Assembly (NCBI RefSeq): GCF_003724155.1
Contig: NZ_RJJQ01000023.1
Coordinates: 1 to 63,444, forward strand
Length of the DNA stretch: 63,444 nt
Source: Flexivirga caeni
GTDB taxonomy: Bacteria; Actinomycetota; Actinomycetes; Actinomycetales; Dermatophilaceae
Direction of reading: 5' to 3'
Shown: positions 1 through 8,233 of the stretch, in pieces
How positions within the stretch are numbered: position 1 is the first letter of the stretch
How the letters are laid out: each line of letters begins with the position of its first letter
Notes under the pieces: model-generated
Told to the model about the DNA's origin: nothing
Database searches by the model: none
Seen by the model: the letters and a program-made list of their open reading frames with translations, nothing else
Made by a program: the position numbers and the translations under genes

Positions 1-79
1 GGGCAGATCCCATGACCGCCAGCGGGCACTTCTCATGACCGCTACCGGGCAGCTACCTGACCGCCCCCGGGAATTTTTT
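1..79. repeat. Tandem 23-bp repeats resembling an IS21-family transposon end
   Basis: Three consecutive units of exactly 23 bp lie at 11-33, 34-56 and 57-79. Each starts with (c)(a/t)tgaccgc and carries a c/gggca-like core near its middle; a fourth degenerate start follows at 80. Bases 1-6 (gggcag) look like the tail of a further unit cut by the window edge. Repeated inner terminal copies of this kind are typical of IS21-family (istA/istB) elements, whose transposase binds multiple sites at each end. No istA or istB gene is visible, so it must lie to the left or be lost. Family assignment rests on recall of similar ends, not on a search. Confidence 0.5.
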
Positions 80-149
80 CGTGGCCGCCGTCAGCCGAGC
101 CGCCCCAGTTAATAGTTCTCGTTTGGCGATCGTCGTATGGGCAAGCTGA

Positions 150-968
150 TCAGCCTTCTCCGAACTGAAGTCTCCAGCAGCGTTCGAAGGCGTATGAGCG
201 GAATCCCATCCCTTCGAGGATGGGAGCTGAGGTCTCCTGTCGGGCCTTGGTCAGCGCCATCGTCGCCCCCTTGGCGTGACCGAGTTCGCAGCGAGCAGTC
301 ACCAGTGAACGGTAAAGGCCGCGCCTGCGGAACGCTGGAATGGTCACTGCCCCGAACAGCCGCACGACCGAGCCAAACACTGCGCAGCGAGCCACAGCGG
401 CTGGCGAGCCCTCGACAGTCGCCAACATCGCGAACTCCGAAGACGACTCCAGACCAGCGCGCAAAGTGGCCCAGTCCTGAGTCATGGTGTCGGACGTGGG
501 TGCGGGCCGGCCCCACCCCTCGGCCTCTAATCTGGCCAGTGCCGTGAATTCCTCTTTGCTGGCCACGACATTCGTCGACACCCCAGGTGGGGTGCCGCAG
601 TTCTGCTGGTCGTGCGTGTCGACTTCAGTGAGAGGCCGCGCCATTACCAACTCGGTCAACACCACGGTTGCGCCGGCGGAGCGCAGGGACTCGGTGGCAT
701 CCGGTTCGGCCCGTCGCTCCGCCCGCCACCACACGTCGTGGGTACCGCGGGCGCGGGCGAAGCGCTCAACCTCGGTGCGTACCTCAGCAAAGGGTCGGTC
801 TGACGTAATCCACGCATGAACCCGGCCCGACGTTGTCGACGTCAAGTGCGTCGGGCGGCAGATCACCAGGTAGTCATCAGTCTGCACAGCGTCGATGTTC
901 GGCGGTAGCCATGCCCGGTCAACGGCCTCCGACGCGGCGAGCACTTGCGCTGACGTCCAGGAGGCCAT
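150..968 (-). CDS. GNAT-family N-acetyltransferase
   Basis: A 272-residue protein whose C-terminal half carries the GNAT fold signature. The segment IPAFRRRGLYRSLVTAR (about residues 212-228) matches motif A, the acetyl-CoA pyrophosphate-binding Q/RxxGxG/A loop followed by a helix, and GMGFRSY near the end is the usual beta-strand motif. The N-terminal ~110 residues are probably a degenerate second GNAT-like half, as in other ~270-residue actinobacterial acetyltransferases; the protein at 40615-41406 has the same layout. The acceptor substrate cannot be told. A purine-rich stretch touches the ATG, too close for a normal ribosome site, so a leaderless start is possible. It stands alone between an IS-like end and a broken recombinase. 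Confidence 0.75.
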   Translation of the reverse strand: MASWTSAQVLAASEAVDRAWLPPNIDAVQTDDYLVICRPTHLTSTTSGRVHAWITSDRPFAEVRTEVERFARARGTHDVWWRAERRAEPDATESLRSAGATVVLTELVMARPLTEVDTHDQQNCGTPPGVSTNVVASKEEFTALARLEAEGWGRPAPTSDTMTQDWATLRAGLESSSEFAMLATVEGSPAAVARCAVFGSVVRLFGAVTIPAFRRRGLYRSLVTARCELGHAKGATMALTKARQETSAPILEGMGFRSYAFERCWRLQFGEG

Positions 969-1204
969 CCTTCGAGTGTAATACGCACCGAAGACCTAAA
1001 ATCGCAGGTTGCGACGACGATCTGGCAGTAGAACATGCGCCAATCGCTGTATTACTCGGCGTAGTCGCGATAGAGGTTCCCTCAGCGGGACACCCTGAGC
1101 AGGGGCGGCGACCGGCTCGACTTCGCGGGATTCCTCGGTCATATGAATCCCGTAAGACCCGCCCGGTTTAATGCCCGGTCGAGCGTGCTCAAACGGTACA
1201 GTCA

Positions 1205-1808
1205 GTGGTCGTGGCGAAGATGCTGATCGGATACGCCCGCTGTTCCACTGACGGCCAGGACCTCACCGCGCAGCGCAACGCGCTGACCGCCATGGGGGTG
1301 GACCCCCAACGGATATACGTCGACCACGGCCTCACCGGAACAAACCGTGTCCGACCTGGCCTGCGCGAAGCTCTTGCCGCGTGCCACGCCGGCGACACCC
1401 TCGCGGTCACCAAGCTCGACCGCCTCGCCCGGTCCCTGACCGACGCCCCGCAACATCGTGGAAGAACTCACCGCCGCCGAGGTCAAACTCAACATCGGCG
1501 GATCCGTACACGACCCCACCGACCCCGTTGGTCGACTGCTGTTCAACGTGCTCGCCATGATCGCCGAGTTCGAATCCGACCTGATCCGGATGCGCACCCG
1601 CGAAGGGATGAAGGTCGCCAAGGCCAAGGGCCGACTCCGGGGTAAGCAGCCCAAGCTCAAACCAGCCCAAGAAGCCCACCTCGTCGAGCTCTGGCGCGCC
1701 GGCCACCACACCTCGGCCGAACTAGCCGACCTCTTCAACGTCGGCCGCTCCACCGTCTACCGAGCCGTCCGACGCGCAGAACCCGACACGGGCGACACCT
1801 CCGGCTGA
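1205..1808 (+). pseudogene. Serine recombinase (resolvase/invertase), frameshifted
   Basis: The first reading frame from GTG 1205 (or ATG 1220) encodes the resolvase N-terminus MLIGYARCSTDGQDLTAQ, with the catalytic serine in CS and the motif LDRLARSL. It then loses homology. A second frame from about 1450 continues smoothly as NIVEELTA, GRLLFNVLAMIAEFE and RTREGMKVAKAKGR, ending in a helix-turn-helix (ELADLFNVGRSTVYRAVRRA). Joining the frames needs removal of one C from the four-C run at 1446-1449, which would restore GAC GCC CGC AAC. The intact protein would be about 200 residues, normal for a Tn3-type resolvase or Pin-type invertase. The break is either a real mutation or a homopolymer sequencing error. 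Its context next to an IS-like end suggests a relic of a mobile element. Confidence 0.8.
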
Positions 1809-1977
1809 CCGGAACCCCTGGCCGAAATTCCCCCTTCCAGATGGGCGATCACAACGGCCAGGAATTACAGGCGGCTCAACCCACCAGCAGCCATGCGGTG
1901 GCCGAAATGATCCGTTAACGGGCCGACTCAACCGGAAACGAAGGCGCCGTAGACGCCGGAGCCGCCACACTCGACCC

Positions 1978-2493
1978 ATGACCACTGCTGAACCCGGCGA
2001 GACCACCGGGATCACGATCAAGGACCTTCAACATCACTGGGTCAGTGGCACACCACTCGATCTACGCAACTCTCCGCAGGAGGCCCGGGAACTCGACCCC
2101 GACCACCTCCGCCAGGTCCTGCTCGACCCTGACCTTCGACCCGACCCCCGCGGCCTCAACATCTACGGCGCACACCTGACCGGACCACTCAACCTGGACG
2201 AATGCACGATCCGCACATCCCTCCGCCTCCCACACCTGACCGCCAACCACCCCATCCGCCTGTCCGGGGCGCACATCACCGGCCAACTCGACCTGTCCGG
2301 CGCCACCCTCACCGGACAAGAACGCCGGATCGACCTTAGAGTCGACATCGGTGGTCATGACAGGCACTCCTTGGAGGACAGGTTGGCGCGGAGCGTTGGC
2401 CAGCCCGCGGGAGGCGGAGCCCTTGGCGCTGCCGTGGCTGATGCCGAGCAGGCCTGCGTTGTTGCGACGGTTAGCAAAGTTAGGAAGGTTTAG
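1978..2493 (+). pseudogene. N-terminal fragment of a pentapeptide-like protein
   Basis: ATG 1978 opens a frame whose first ~120 residues look like real protein. They contain a helical start (IKDLQHHWVSGTPLDLR) and then leucine-rich 5-residue periodicity (LNIYGAHLTGPLNLDECTI, LSGAHITGQLDLSGATLTG) typical of pentapeptide-repeat or right-handed beta-helix proteins of actinobacteria, which are usually several hundred residues long. After about position 2335 the periodicity ends and the translation (RVDIGGHDRHSLED onward) looks like out-of-frame or unrelated sequence, ending inside the inverted repeat at 2470-2526. I read this as a gene cut at its 3' side by a later insertion or deletion. The minus strand of 2336-2493 is also open, so the junction segment may come from another gene. 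Function unknown. Confidence 0.4.
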
Positions 2494-2526
2494 GAGATCG
2501 CCTTAAATCTTCCTAACTTTGCTAAC
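2470..2526. promoter_or_regulatory. Perfect 18-bp inverted repeat overlapping the ATPase promoter
   Basis: The arm gttagcaaagttaggaag (2470-2487) is repeated in perfect inversion as cttcctaactttgctaac (2509-2526), with 21 nt between. Four more inner pairs (ttta/taaa) can extend it. The right arm overlaps TAACAT (2523-2528), a good -10 hexamer placed 7 nt before the ATG at 2535, which predicts a leaderless transcript for the ATPase. A protein bound to the arms would cover the promoter, so autoregulation is plausible. The AT-rich arms contrast sharply with surrounding GC-rich DNA. Alternatively the repeat is a terminal structure of a mobile cassette. Confidence 0.7.
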
Positions 2527-2534
2527 ATCTGCGG

Positions 2535-3728
2535 ATGGATCCCATCCGAAACCCCTACACCCCGAACGCCGGAGCCCCTCCAGCGGCGCTCGTCGGACGG
2601 GACGATCAGTTGCAATCGTTCGATCTGCTCCTCGCTCGCTTGGAGCGCCGGCGCAGTGAGCAGTCGATGATCATCACGGGGCTGCGCGGCGTTGGGAAGA
2701 CCGTGCTTCTGGGCGAATTCCGCGAGAAGGCGCTGTCCGCAGACTGGGTCGTGGTCGAAGTCGAGGTGAGCAAGCATGACGAGCTGGGGTTTCGCACCTC
2801 CCTGGCGAGCAAGTTGCGTACGGCGATGTTCGAGCTCTCACCGCGATCCGAGTGGACCGCGAAGCTTCGGCACGCGATGTCGGTCCTCAAGTCATTCACC
2901 GTAAGCGTTGACTCGACGGGCGTCGTGTCGGCTGGGCTCGACATCGAAGCAGCGGAAGGATTTGCCGATCATGGGCGCCTGGATCTCGACCTCACCGATC
3001 TCTTCGTGGCCGTCGGCGAGGCGGCTCAGGATCGGTCCCGTGGCGTCGTTCTGCTCTTTGACGAGGTGCAGTTTCTGAACCGCCAGCAGCTCGAAGCCAT
3101 CATCATGGCGCTCCACAAACTCGTCCAACGCCGACTTCCCGTGACTCTGGTTGGAGCAGGTCTCCCGCAGATAGCCGAACTCGCTGGAGACGCGAAGTCA
3201 TATGCGGAACGGCTCTTCAAGTTTCCCGGCATAGGAAACCTCACCGAGCAAGCCGCCAGGCGTGCGCTGGCCGAGCCAGCCGAGGCCGAGGGGGTGGCAT
3301 TCACTGACGAAGCACTCCATAGGGCGTTGACAATCACCGGACGGTACCCCTATTTCTTGCAGGAGTTGGGATCCGCCGCCTGGGCATCCGCGTCGGGGAG
3401 CGAGATCACCCCAGTCGACATCGACCACTGTCAGGGACTCTACGTGTCGAAGCTCGACGGATCTTTCTTCCGGGTCCGAATTGACCGATGCACAAATCGG
3501 CAGCGGCAGTACCTTCGTGCGATGGCCGAACTCGGTGGCGAGCCACAGAAAGCCCAGGACGTCGCCGCCCTGTTGGGACGTCAGTCGAGTCAGGTTGCGC
3601 CATTCCGCGCTGAACTGATCAGCATGGGACTTCTCTACACACCTGAGCACGGGTACGCAGCCTTCACAGTTCCCCGCTTCGATCAGTACATGAAGCGCAT
3701 CTTGCCGACCTTCGAGGTGCCATCCTGA
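2535..3728 (+). CDS. Solitary AAA ATPase with C-terminal winged helix
   Basis: A 397-residue STAND/ORC-like AAA ATPase. Walker A is GLRGVGKT (about residues 49-56), Walker B is VVLLFDEVQF (about 172-181), a sensor-1-like strand is VTLVGAGLPQ, and the LTEQAARRAL...FTDEALHRAL lid resembles Cdc6/Orc1-type AAA_16 proteins. The C-terminal ~80 residues (RQRQYLRAMAELG...AFRAELISMGLL) form a likely winged-helix DNA-binding domain ending in a segment describing a beta wing. No effector domain or partner gene is adjacent. No Shine-Dalgarno is present; the ATG lies 8 nt after the inverted repeat, fitting leaderless translation. Such stand-alone ATPases are widespread in bacteria and mostly uncharacterised. 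Role here (regulation, defence or selfish cassette) is unknown. Confidence 0.8.
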   Translation: MDPIRNPYTPNAGAPPAALVGRDDQLQSFDLLLARLERRRSEQSMIITGLRGVGKTVLLGEFREKALSADWVVVEVEVSKHDELGFRTSLASKLRTAMFELSPRSEWTAKLRHAMSVLKSFTVSVDSTGVVSAGLDIEAAEGFADHGRLDLDLTDLFVAVGEAAQDRSRGVVLLFDEVQFLNRQQLEAIIMALHKLVQRRLPVTLVGAGLPQIAELAGDAKSYAERLFKFPGIGNLTEQAARRALAEPAEAEGVAFTDEALHRALTITGRYPYFLQELGSAAWASASGSEITPVDIDHCQGLYVSKLDGSFFRVRIDRCTNRQRQYLRAMAELGGEPQKAQDVAALLGRQSSQVAPFRAELISMGLLYTPEHGYAAFTVPRFDQYMKRILPTFEVPS

Positions 3729-3743
3729 TGTCGACCACGGCTC

Positions 3744-3755
3744 CACTTTGCTGAC
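3744..3755. repeat. Degenerate copy of the ATPase inverted-repeat arm
   Basis: Eighteen bases after the ATPase stop codon region, cactttgctgac matches the right arm's aactttgctaac at 10 of 12 positions. Read on the opposite strand it gives gtcagcaaagtg, facing the left arm gttagcaaagtt at 2470. The ATPase gene is therefore bracketed by similar inverted ends. Twelve degenerate bases can arise by chance, so this is only suggestive. Confidence 0.3.
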
Positions 3756-3808
3756 GTCATTCGAAGGCCGCGCGTTCGGGACGCGTAGCGGCGGCGCGTG
3801 GCTGGGCC

Positions 3809-4624
3809 TCAGGGCGGGTTGTAGATCCCGAGCAGCGCGGTGGTGAAACCGCCCCCGACATACTCCGAACCGGGCGACTCAGGAACATCGGCGAGCCGAT
3901 CGGCATATACCTCGGCGTTGTCCTGCGGTTCGTATCCGAGGGCGCGAGCTTCGGTGAGCGAGTAGATCCGGCGCGTATTGTCCGAGACACCCCAGATCAC
4001 CTGGTAACCGGGGCTTTCCGCCGAGAGGCAGGCCTCGAAAAGACGCGCGGCGTCGTCCGGGGACAGCCAGGTGCCAAGGCCGCGCGGGCCGAGCGGCAAC
4101 GGGTCGGGGAAGCAGGAGCCGATCCTGATGACGATGACATCCATGCCGAACCGCGAGTGGTAGAGGCTGCCGAGTGCTTCGATCGCGGCCTTGCTCACGC
4201 CGTAGAACGTGTCCGGCCGGGTGGTGGTGTCCGCCGGTATGCCGTCGGCGCCGGCCTCGTCGACGCGCCGGAAGCCCACCGCGTGGTTGCTCGACGCCAG
4301 CACCACCCGCCGTACGCCCGCCTCCTGCGCCGCCTGGAGGACGACTTGCGTGCCGGTGATGTTCACCAGCGACGTTTGTTCCCAAGAGCTTTCGCGACTG
4401 AGGCCGCCCAGGTGAATGACCGTGTCCACCCCCTCACAGGCCCGCGCCATCAGCGCCCGATCGGTCACGTCTCCGGTCAGCGACTCCTCGCCGTCCCCGG
4501 CAGGCGTCTCCAGCGGCTTGATGTCGACGAGCCGCACCACGCGACCGCGCCGCCTCATCCGCTCCCGCACCAGGCCAGCGACCATCCCGCCGGCGCCGGT
4601 GATGAGAAGTCGTTCGTCCGGCAT
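3809..4624 (-). CDS. udh: Uronate dehydrogenase (NAD-dependent SDR)
   Basis: A 271-residue extended short-chain dehydrogenase starting at ATG 4624, chosen because GAAAGGA lies 8 nt upstream; a longer frame lacks family similarity. The Rossmann motif TGAGGMVAG is at residues 8-16, the segment SSNHAVGF is the hallmark of uronate dehydrogenases, and the catalytic YGVSK follows. Known family members oxidise D-galacturonate or D-glucuronate at C1 to the aldaro-lactone with NAD. It is divergent from the glucarate dehydratase and KDG-dehydratase genes, which catalyse the next steps, so pathway context supports the call. No lactonase is visible nearby. Confidence 0.85.
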   Translation of the reverse strand: MPDERLLITGAGGMVAGLVRERMRRRGRVVRLVDIKPLETPAGDGEESLTGDVTDRALMARACEGVDTVIHLGGLSRESSWEQTSLVNITGTQVVLQAAQEAGVRRVVLASSNHAVGFRRVDEAGADGIPADTTTRPDTFYGVSKAAIEALGSLYHSRFGMDVIVIRIGSCFPDPLPLGPRGLGTWLSPDDAARLFEACLSAESPGYQVIWGVSDNTRRIYSLTEARALGYEPQDNAEVYADRLADVPESPGSEYVGGGFTTALLGIYNPP

Positions 4625-4755
4625 GCGTTTGGTCCTTTCGCGCGCACTCGTCAGCCAGCTGCAGGTCGCCCGGCATTGATGCTCGGTCAGGCGTAAGAAC
4701 ATAATTCACGTAACGGGACGAACGGGCGAGCCGCCGTCCGCGAAAGGATGAGGAC

Positions 4756-5709
4756 ATGGCCGCACCACCTGCCGAAACAGCCGGGCAACTGACCGGAGTG
4801 CTGGCGTTCCCGCTGACCGCGTTCGACAGCGAACTCGAACTCGACCTGGAGGGCACCGCAGCTGGCATTGAGCGGCAGGTTGCAGCCGGGGCATCGGCCG
4901 TGTTCATCGCCTGCGGCACCGGCGAGTTGAGCTCGCTGACGTTCGAGGAGCAGCGCGCACTGTGGCGCCGCGCCGTCGAGGTAGTGGACGGGCGAGTGCC
5001 GGTGTGGGTCGGCGCGGGCGGCGGTGCCGGGCAAGCGCGGGCGGCATACCGGGCCGCAGCCGACTCGTATGTCGACGGCGCGCTGCTCCTTCCGCCCTAC
5101 CTGGTGACCGGACCCGAGCGCGGCATCGGCGACTACGTTCGCTACGTGACCGGCACCGGCGCGCTGCAGACGGTCGTTTACCACCGCGCCACCGCAGTCC
5201 TGTCTCCCGCAGCCGCAACAGACCTGCTGGATGTGCCCGCAGTGATCGGCATCAAGGACGGCTACGGCTCGATCGAGCTGATGAGCCGCATCGTCACTGC
5301 CGTGCGTTCCAGCGGTCACCCGCGGGCGCAGGACTTCCTCTTCTTCAACGGGCTACCGACCGCGGAGATGTCTGCTCGCGCGTACGCCGCGATCGACGTG
5401 GCTCGCTACTCCTCCGCGGTGCACTGCTTCGCTCCGGAGCTCGCCCAGGCCTTCCATGACGCGTTACTGGGTGGCGACGAGGACGCGGTCGACCTCTTGC
5501 TGGCCCGCTTCTACCTGCCGCTGGTCGCATTGCGCGATGAATGCCCAGGATTTGCAGTGTCATTGGTGAAGGCAGGCGCCGCGTTGCGCGGCCACCCGAT
5601 GGGCGCGGTCCGGCCGCCGCTGGTGATGCCGGACGCCATACAGGTGGAACGGCTTGCGGCGATCCTGGCCGCCGGTGACGGCGCGATGCAGGAGTTGGCT
5701 GCACGATGA
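4756..5709 (+). CDS. kdgD: 5-dehydro-4-deoxyglucarate dehydratase
   Basis: A 317-residue member of the DHDPS/NAL class I aldolase-like TIM barrels. The Schiff-base lysine lies in VIGIKDGYG (about residue 163), the conserved tyrosine in VVYHRA (about 138), and the carboxylate-binding loop is CGTGELSSLT in place of the GTTGE of DapA, as expected for KdgD. It would dehydrate and decarboxylate 5-dehydro-4-deoxy-D-glucarate to 2,5-dioxopentanoate (alpha-ketoglutarate semialdehyde). A purine-rich AAAGGATGAGG precedes the ATG. It overlaps the dehydratase gene behind it by 4 bp, so the two are translationally coupled. Confidence 0.9.
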   Translation: MAAPPAETAGQLTGVLAFPLTAFDSELELDLEGTAAGIERQVAAGASAVFIACGTGELSSLTFEEQRALWRRAVEVVDGRVPVWVGAGGGAGQARAAYRAAADSYVDGALLLPPYLVTGPERGIGDYVRYVTGTGALQTVVYHRATAVLSPAAATDLLDVPAVIGIKDGYGSIELMSRIVTAVRSSGHPRAQDFLFFNGLPTAEMSARAYAAIDVARYSSAVHCFAPELAQAFHDALLGGDEDAVDLLLARFYLPLVALRDECPGFAVSLVKAGAALRGHPMGAVRPPLVMPDAIQVERLAAILAAGDGAMQELAAR

Positions 5710-6962
5710 AGATCCTGGGTGCGCAGCTGACGCCGGTCGCGTTCGACGACCCGCCGCTGCTCAACGTCATGGGCGTGCATGAGCCCTACGCCCTGCGCAG
5801 TGTGCTGCGACTGCAGTGCGAGGACGGCATCGTCGGCCTTGGCGAGTCGTATGGCGATGCGCCCTTCCTGGAGCAACTCGGCAAGGCGCTGGCCGCTCTG
5901 CCGGGTCTGGACGCCTTCGACCTGCCCGCGCTGCGGGACTCCGTCGCGCGCTCGCTGGGTCACGCCGTCATCACCGACGCGCACGGCCTGATCGGCGGCT
6001 TCTCCGCGAACAAGACTCTCGCGTCGGTGTATTCGATCATCGAAGTCGCTGCAATGGACGCCCAGGGAAAGGCCCTCGGCGTGCCCGTGGTCGACCTGCT
6101 CGGCGGGAAGGCGCGTGACCGAGTCGACTTCTCGGCATACCTCTTCTACAAGTACGCCGCGCACCAGAACGGCCGCACCGACGACTGGGGCGAGGCGGTC
6201 ACGCCCGAGCAGATCGTCGAGCAAGCGCGGCGGATGATCGGCCAATTCGGTTTCGGCTCCATCAAACTCAAGGGCGGCGTGTTCGCGCCGGACGTCGAGT
6301 GCGCGACCATTGAGGCTCTCGCCGACGCATTCCCCGAGCACCCGCTGCGCATCGACCCGAACACCGGATGGACGGTGCCGACCTCGATCGAGGTGGCTCG
6401 CCGGCTGGGCGGCGTCCTCGAATACCTCGAAGACCCCACCCCCGGCATCGAGGGTATGGCGCAGGTCGCGCGCGAGGCGCGAATGCCGTTGGCCACCAAC
6501 ATGTGTGTCGTCAGCTTCGCCGATATCGCACCGGCCGTCCGCGAACGCGCCGTCGGCGTCATCCTCTCCGACCACCACTTCTGGGGCGGGCTGCGCGACA
6601 CCAGCGCACTGGGCACGCTGTGCGACACCTTCGGGATCGGCCTCTCGATGCACTCCAATAGCCACCTCGGTATCAGCCTGGCCGCGATGGTGCACGTCGC
6701 GGCCGCGACGCGTCAGCTCACCTACGCGTGCGACACGCACTGGCCGTGGAAGACGCAGGACATCATCGAGCCGGGCGTGCTGACGTTCGAGAACGGCTCG
6801 GTGGGCGTGCCGACGGGTCCCGGCCTGGGTGTCGTGCTCGATGAGGACGAACTGGCACTGGCGCACGAGCGGTATGCCGCGTGCGGTCAGACCGCACGCG
6901 ATGACGTGACCTACATGCGGCAATACGTTCCCAGCTTCACCGCGAACATCAAGCGCTGGTGA
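5706..6962 (+). CDS. gudD: Glucarate dehydratase (enolase superfamily)
   Basis: A 418-residue enolase-superfamily protein with the full glucarate-dehydratase set of residues: the KxK catalytic bases in SIKLKGG, metal ligands in RIDPN and LEDP, the asparagine-containing loop ATNMCV, the substrate loop SDHHFWGG, and the general-base histidine in SMHSNSHLG. It converts D-glucarate (and perhaps L-idarate or galactarate) to 5-dehydro-4-deoxyglucarate, feeding the product to KdgD. The start overlaps the kdgD stop (ATGA) and its stop overlaps the following gene's GTG, giving a tight three-gene operon. Confidence 0.92.
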   Translation: MKILGAQLTPVAFDDPPLLNVMGVHEPYALRSVLRLQCEDGIVGLGESYGDAPFLEQLGKALAALPGLDAFDLPALRDSVARSLGHAVITDAHGLIGGFSANKTLASVYSIIEVAAMDAQGKALGVPVVDLLGGKARDRVDFSAYLFYKYAAHQNGRTDDWGEAVTPEQIVEQARRMIGQFGFGSIKLKGGVFAPDVECATIEALADAFPEHPLRIDPNTGWTVPTSIEVARRLGGVLEYLEDPTPGIEGMAQVAREARMPLATNMCVVSFADIAPAVRERAVGVILSDHHFWGGLRDTSALGTLCDTFGIGLSMHSNSHLGISLAAMVHVAAATRQLTYACDTHWPWKTQDIIEPGVLTFENGSVGVPTGPGLGVVLDEDELALAHERYAACGQTARDDVTYMRQYVPSFTANIKRW

Positions 6963-8104
6963 CCATGCGCGTCGTGGGATACGCCTACCCCTGGGATGTA
7001 GTGGCGCCTGGATTCGTCGACAGAGCAAGGGAACTCGGTGTCGATGCGGTCGCCGTCGCGCTCAGTTATCACAGCACGCGGGCGGCCACGCCGTGGTCCC
7101 GGGAGACCAGCACGGTGCTCGCGCCGACAGCTGCGCTCTATCGCCCGGTGCGCGACGCCGGGTGGGGTTCGTTGCGACCGGCAGCAGCGTCCTGGTTGCC
7201 GAGTGAGGACCCAGGCGCCGATGCGGTCGCCGTGCTGAATGCCGCGGACATTCCGGCGCTGGGCTGGATCGTGCTCACGCACAACTCGTTTCTCGGTGTG
7301 GCGAATCCTGAACTCTCCGTGATGAATTGCCTCGGTGAGCAGTATCCGTGGGCGCTGTGCCCGAGCAATCCGGAGACGATCCGCTATTGCGCGACGCTGG
7401 CGACCGAAGCGACCAGAGGTCTGAATCTTGCCGGCACCGTGCTCGAAGCCGCCGGACAGATGGGAGCCGTGCACCAGTGCCAGCACGAAAAGACCGACGG
7501 TGCCTGGTCCCCGGCTGTCGCTCGACTGCTGTCCGTATGTTGCTGCGAGCACTGTGCGGTCCGATGGTCGGCAGATCCCGATGAGGTTCGTATGGCATTG
7601 CGCGGCACTGTGTTCCGCCTTATCGCCGGCGGAGAAAGCTCCAGCGCCACGCCCGAAGAGCTGCTGCCCGGTGACCTGGCCACGCGGATCCTCGCCGGAC
7701 GGCATGCCGCCACCGACGAGCTGCGGCGCGCCATACAGGAGGGACTGGGGGAGGGACACGTCACCGTGCATGCGTCACCCGATCCGTGGGCGACCGGAGC
7801 GCTGCCGGGTCTGACTCCGGCAACGGGCCAGGACGTTGACGCAGTCGTGACACCCTGCTGGACGCCGATCGACACCTCGGAACGCACCGTTCGCGAGGCT
7901 CGCGCGCAGCTTCCCGCGAACGTCTCCGTGGGCGCCTACGTGACAGGCGTCGCGGCGACTCCGCGACCCGAATTGCCTTCTGATGCCGCGCGATTGGCGG
8001 CAGCTGGCGCGGATGAGCTGCACCTCTATCACCTCGGCCTGGCCGGTCCGGCCCGATGGCCGCACCTGCAGGCCGCCGCGACGGCAGCCCACTCCGCCGA
8101 CTGA
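6959..8104 (+). CDS. Unrecognised barrel-like protein of the aldarate operon
   Basis: A 381-residue protein starting at GTG 6959 (4-bp overlap with gudD) or ATG 6965. I do not recognise a characterised family. The start MRVVGYAYPWDVVAPGFVDRARELG and alternating strand/helix pattern suggest a TIM barrel. Around residues 184-190 the segment LSVCCCEHCAVRW resembles the cysteine-rich loop seen in some putative glycoside-hydrolase-like barrels (CFCxxC-type). The last third (PCWTPIDTSERTVREAR, AGADELHLYHLGLAGP) has typical barrel strand ends. Because it is translationally coupled to glucarate dehydratase, a role in releasing or processing an oxidised sugar is a reasonable inference, for instance cleaving a uronide. 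It does not look like an aldonolactonase or an aldehyde dehydrogenase, the two steps absent here. Confidence 0.6.
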   Translation: MTMRVVGYAYPWDVVAPGFVDRARELGVDAVAVALSYHSTRAATPWSRETSTVLAPTAALYRPVRDAGWGSLRPAAASWLPSEDPGADAVAVLNAADIPALGWIVLTHNSFLGVANPELSVMNCLGEQYPWALCPSNPETIRYCATLATEATRGLNLAGTVLEAAGQMGAVHQCQHEKTDGAWSPAVARLLSVCCCEHCAVRWSADPDEVRMALRGTVFRLIAGGESSSATPEELLPGDLATRILAGRHAATDELRRAIQEGLGEGHVTVHASPDPWATGALPGLTPATGQDVDAVVTPCWTPIDTSERTVREARAQLPANVSVGAYVTGVAATPRPELPSDAARLAAAGADELHLYHLGLAGPARWPHLQAAATAAHSAD

Positions 8105-8117
8105 CGCAATCGCCATC

Positions 8118-8145
8118 GAGTGACGCACGTGCACCTGCGTCACTC
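8118..8145 (+). terminator. Hairpin after the aldarate operon
   Basis: A perfect 10-bp stem, gagtgacgca (8118-8127) with tgcgtcactc (8136-8145), and an 8-nt loop lie 14 nt after the last gene of the operon. There is no T-run, which is common for actinobacterial terminators. It sits between convergent genes. Confidence 0.55.
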
Positions 8146-8233
8146 GGCGGCACGCTTCGGTGCAGACCCGCTGCCACAGCTGCGGTTCGGTGAACCAGAA
8201 GTCGTGCACGACACCGACCGCTTCCTCACCGAG

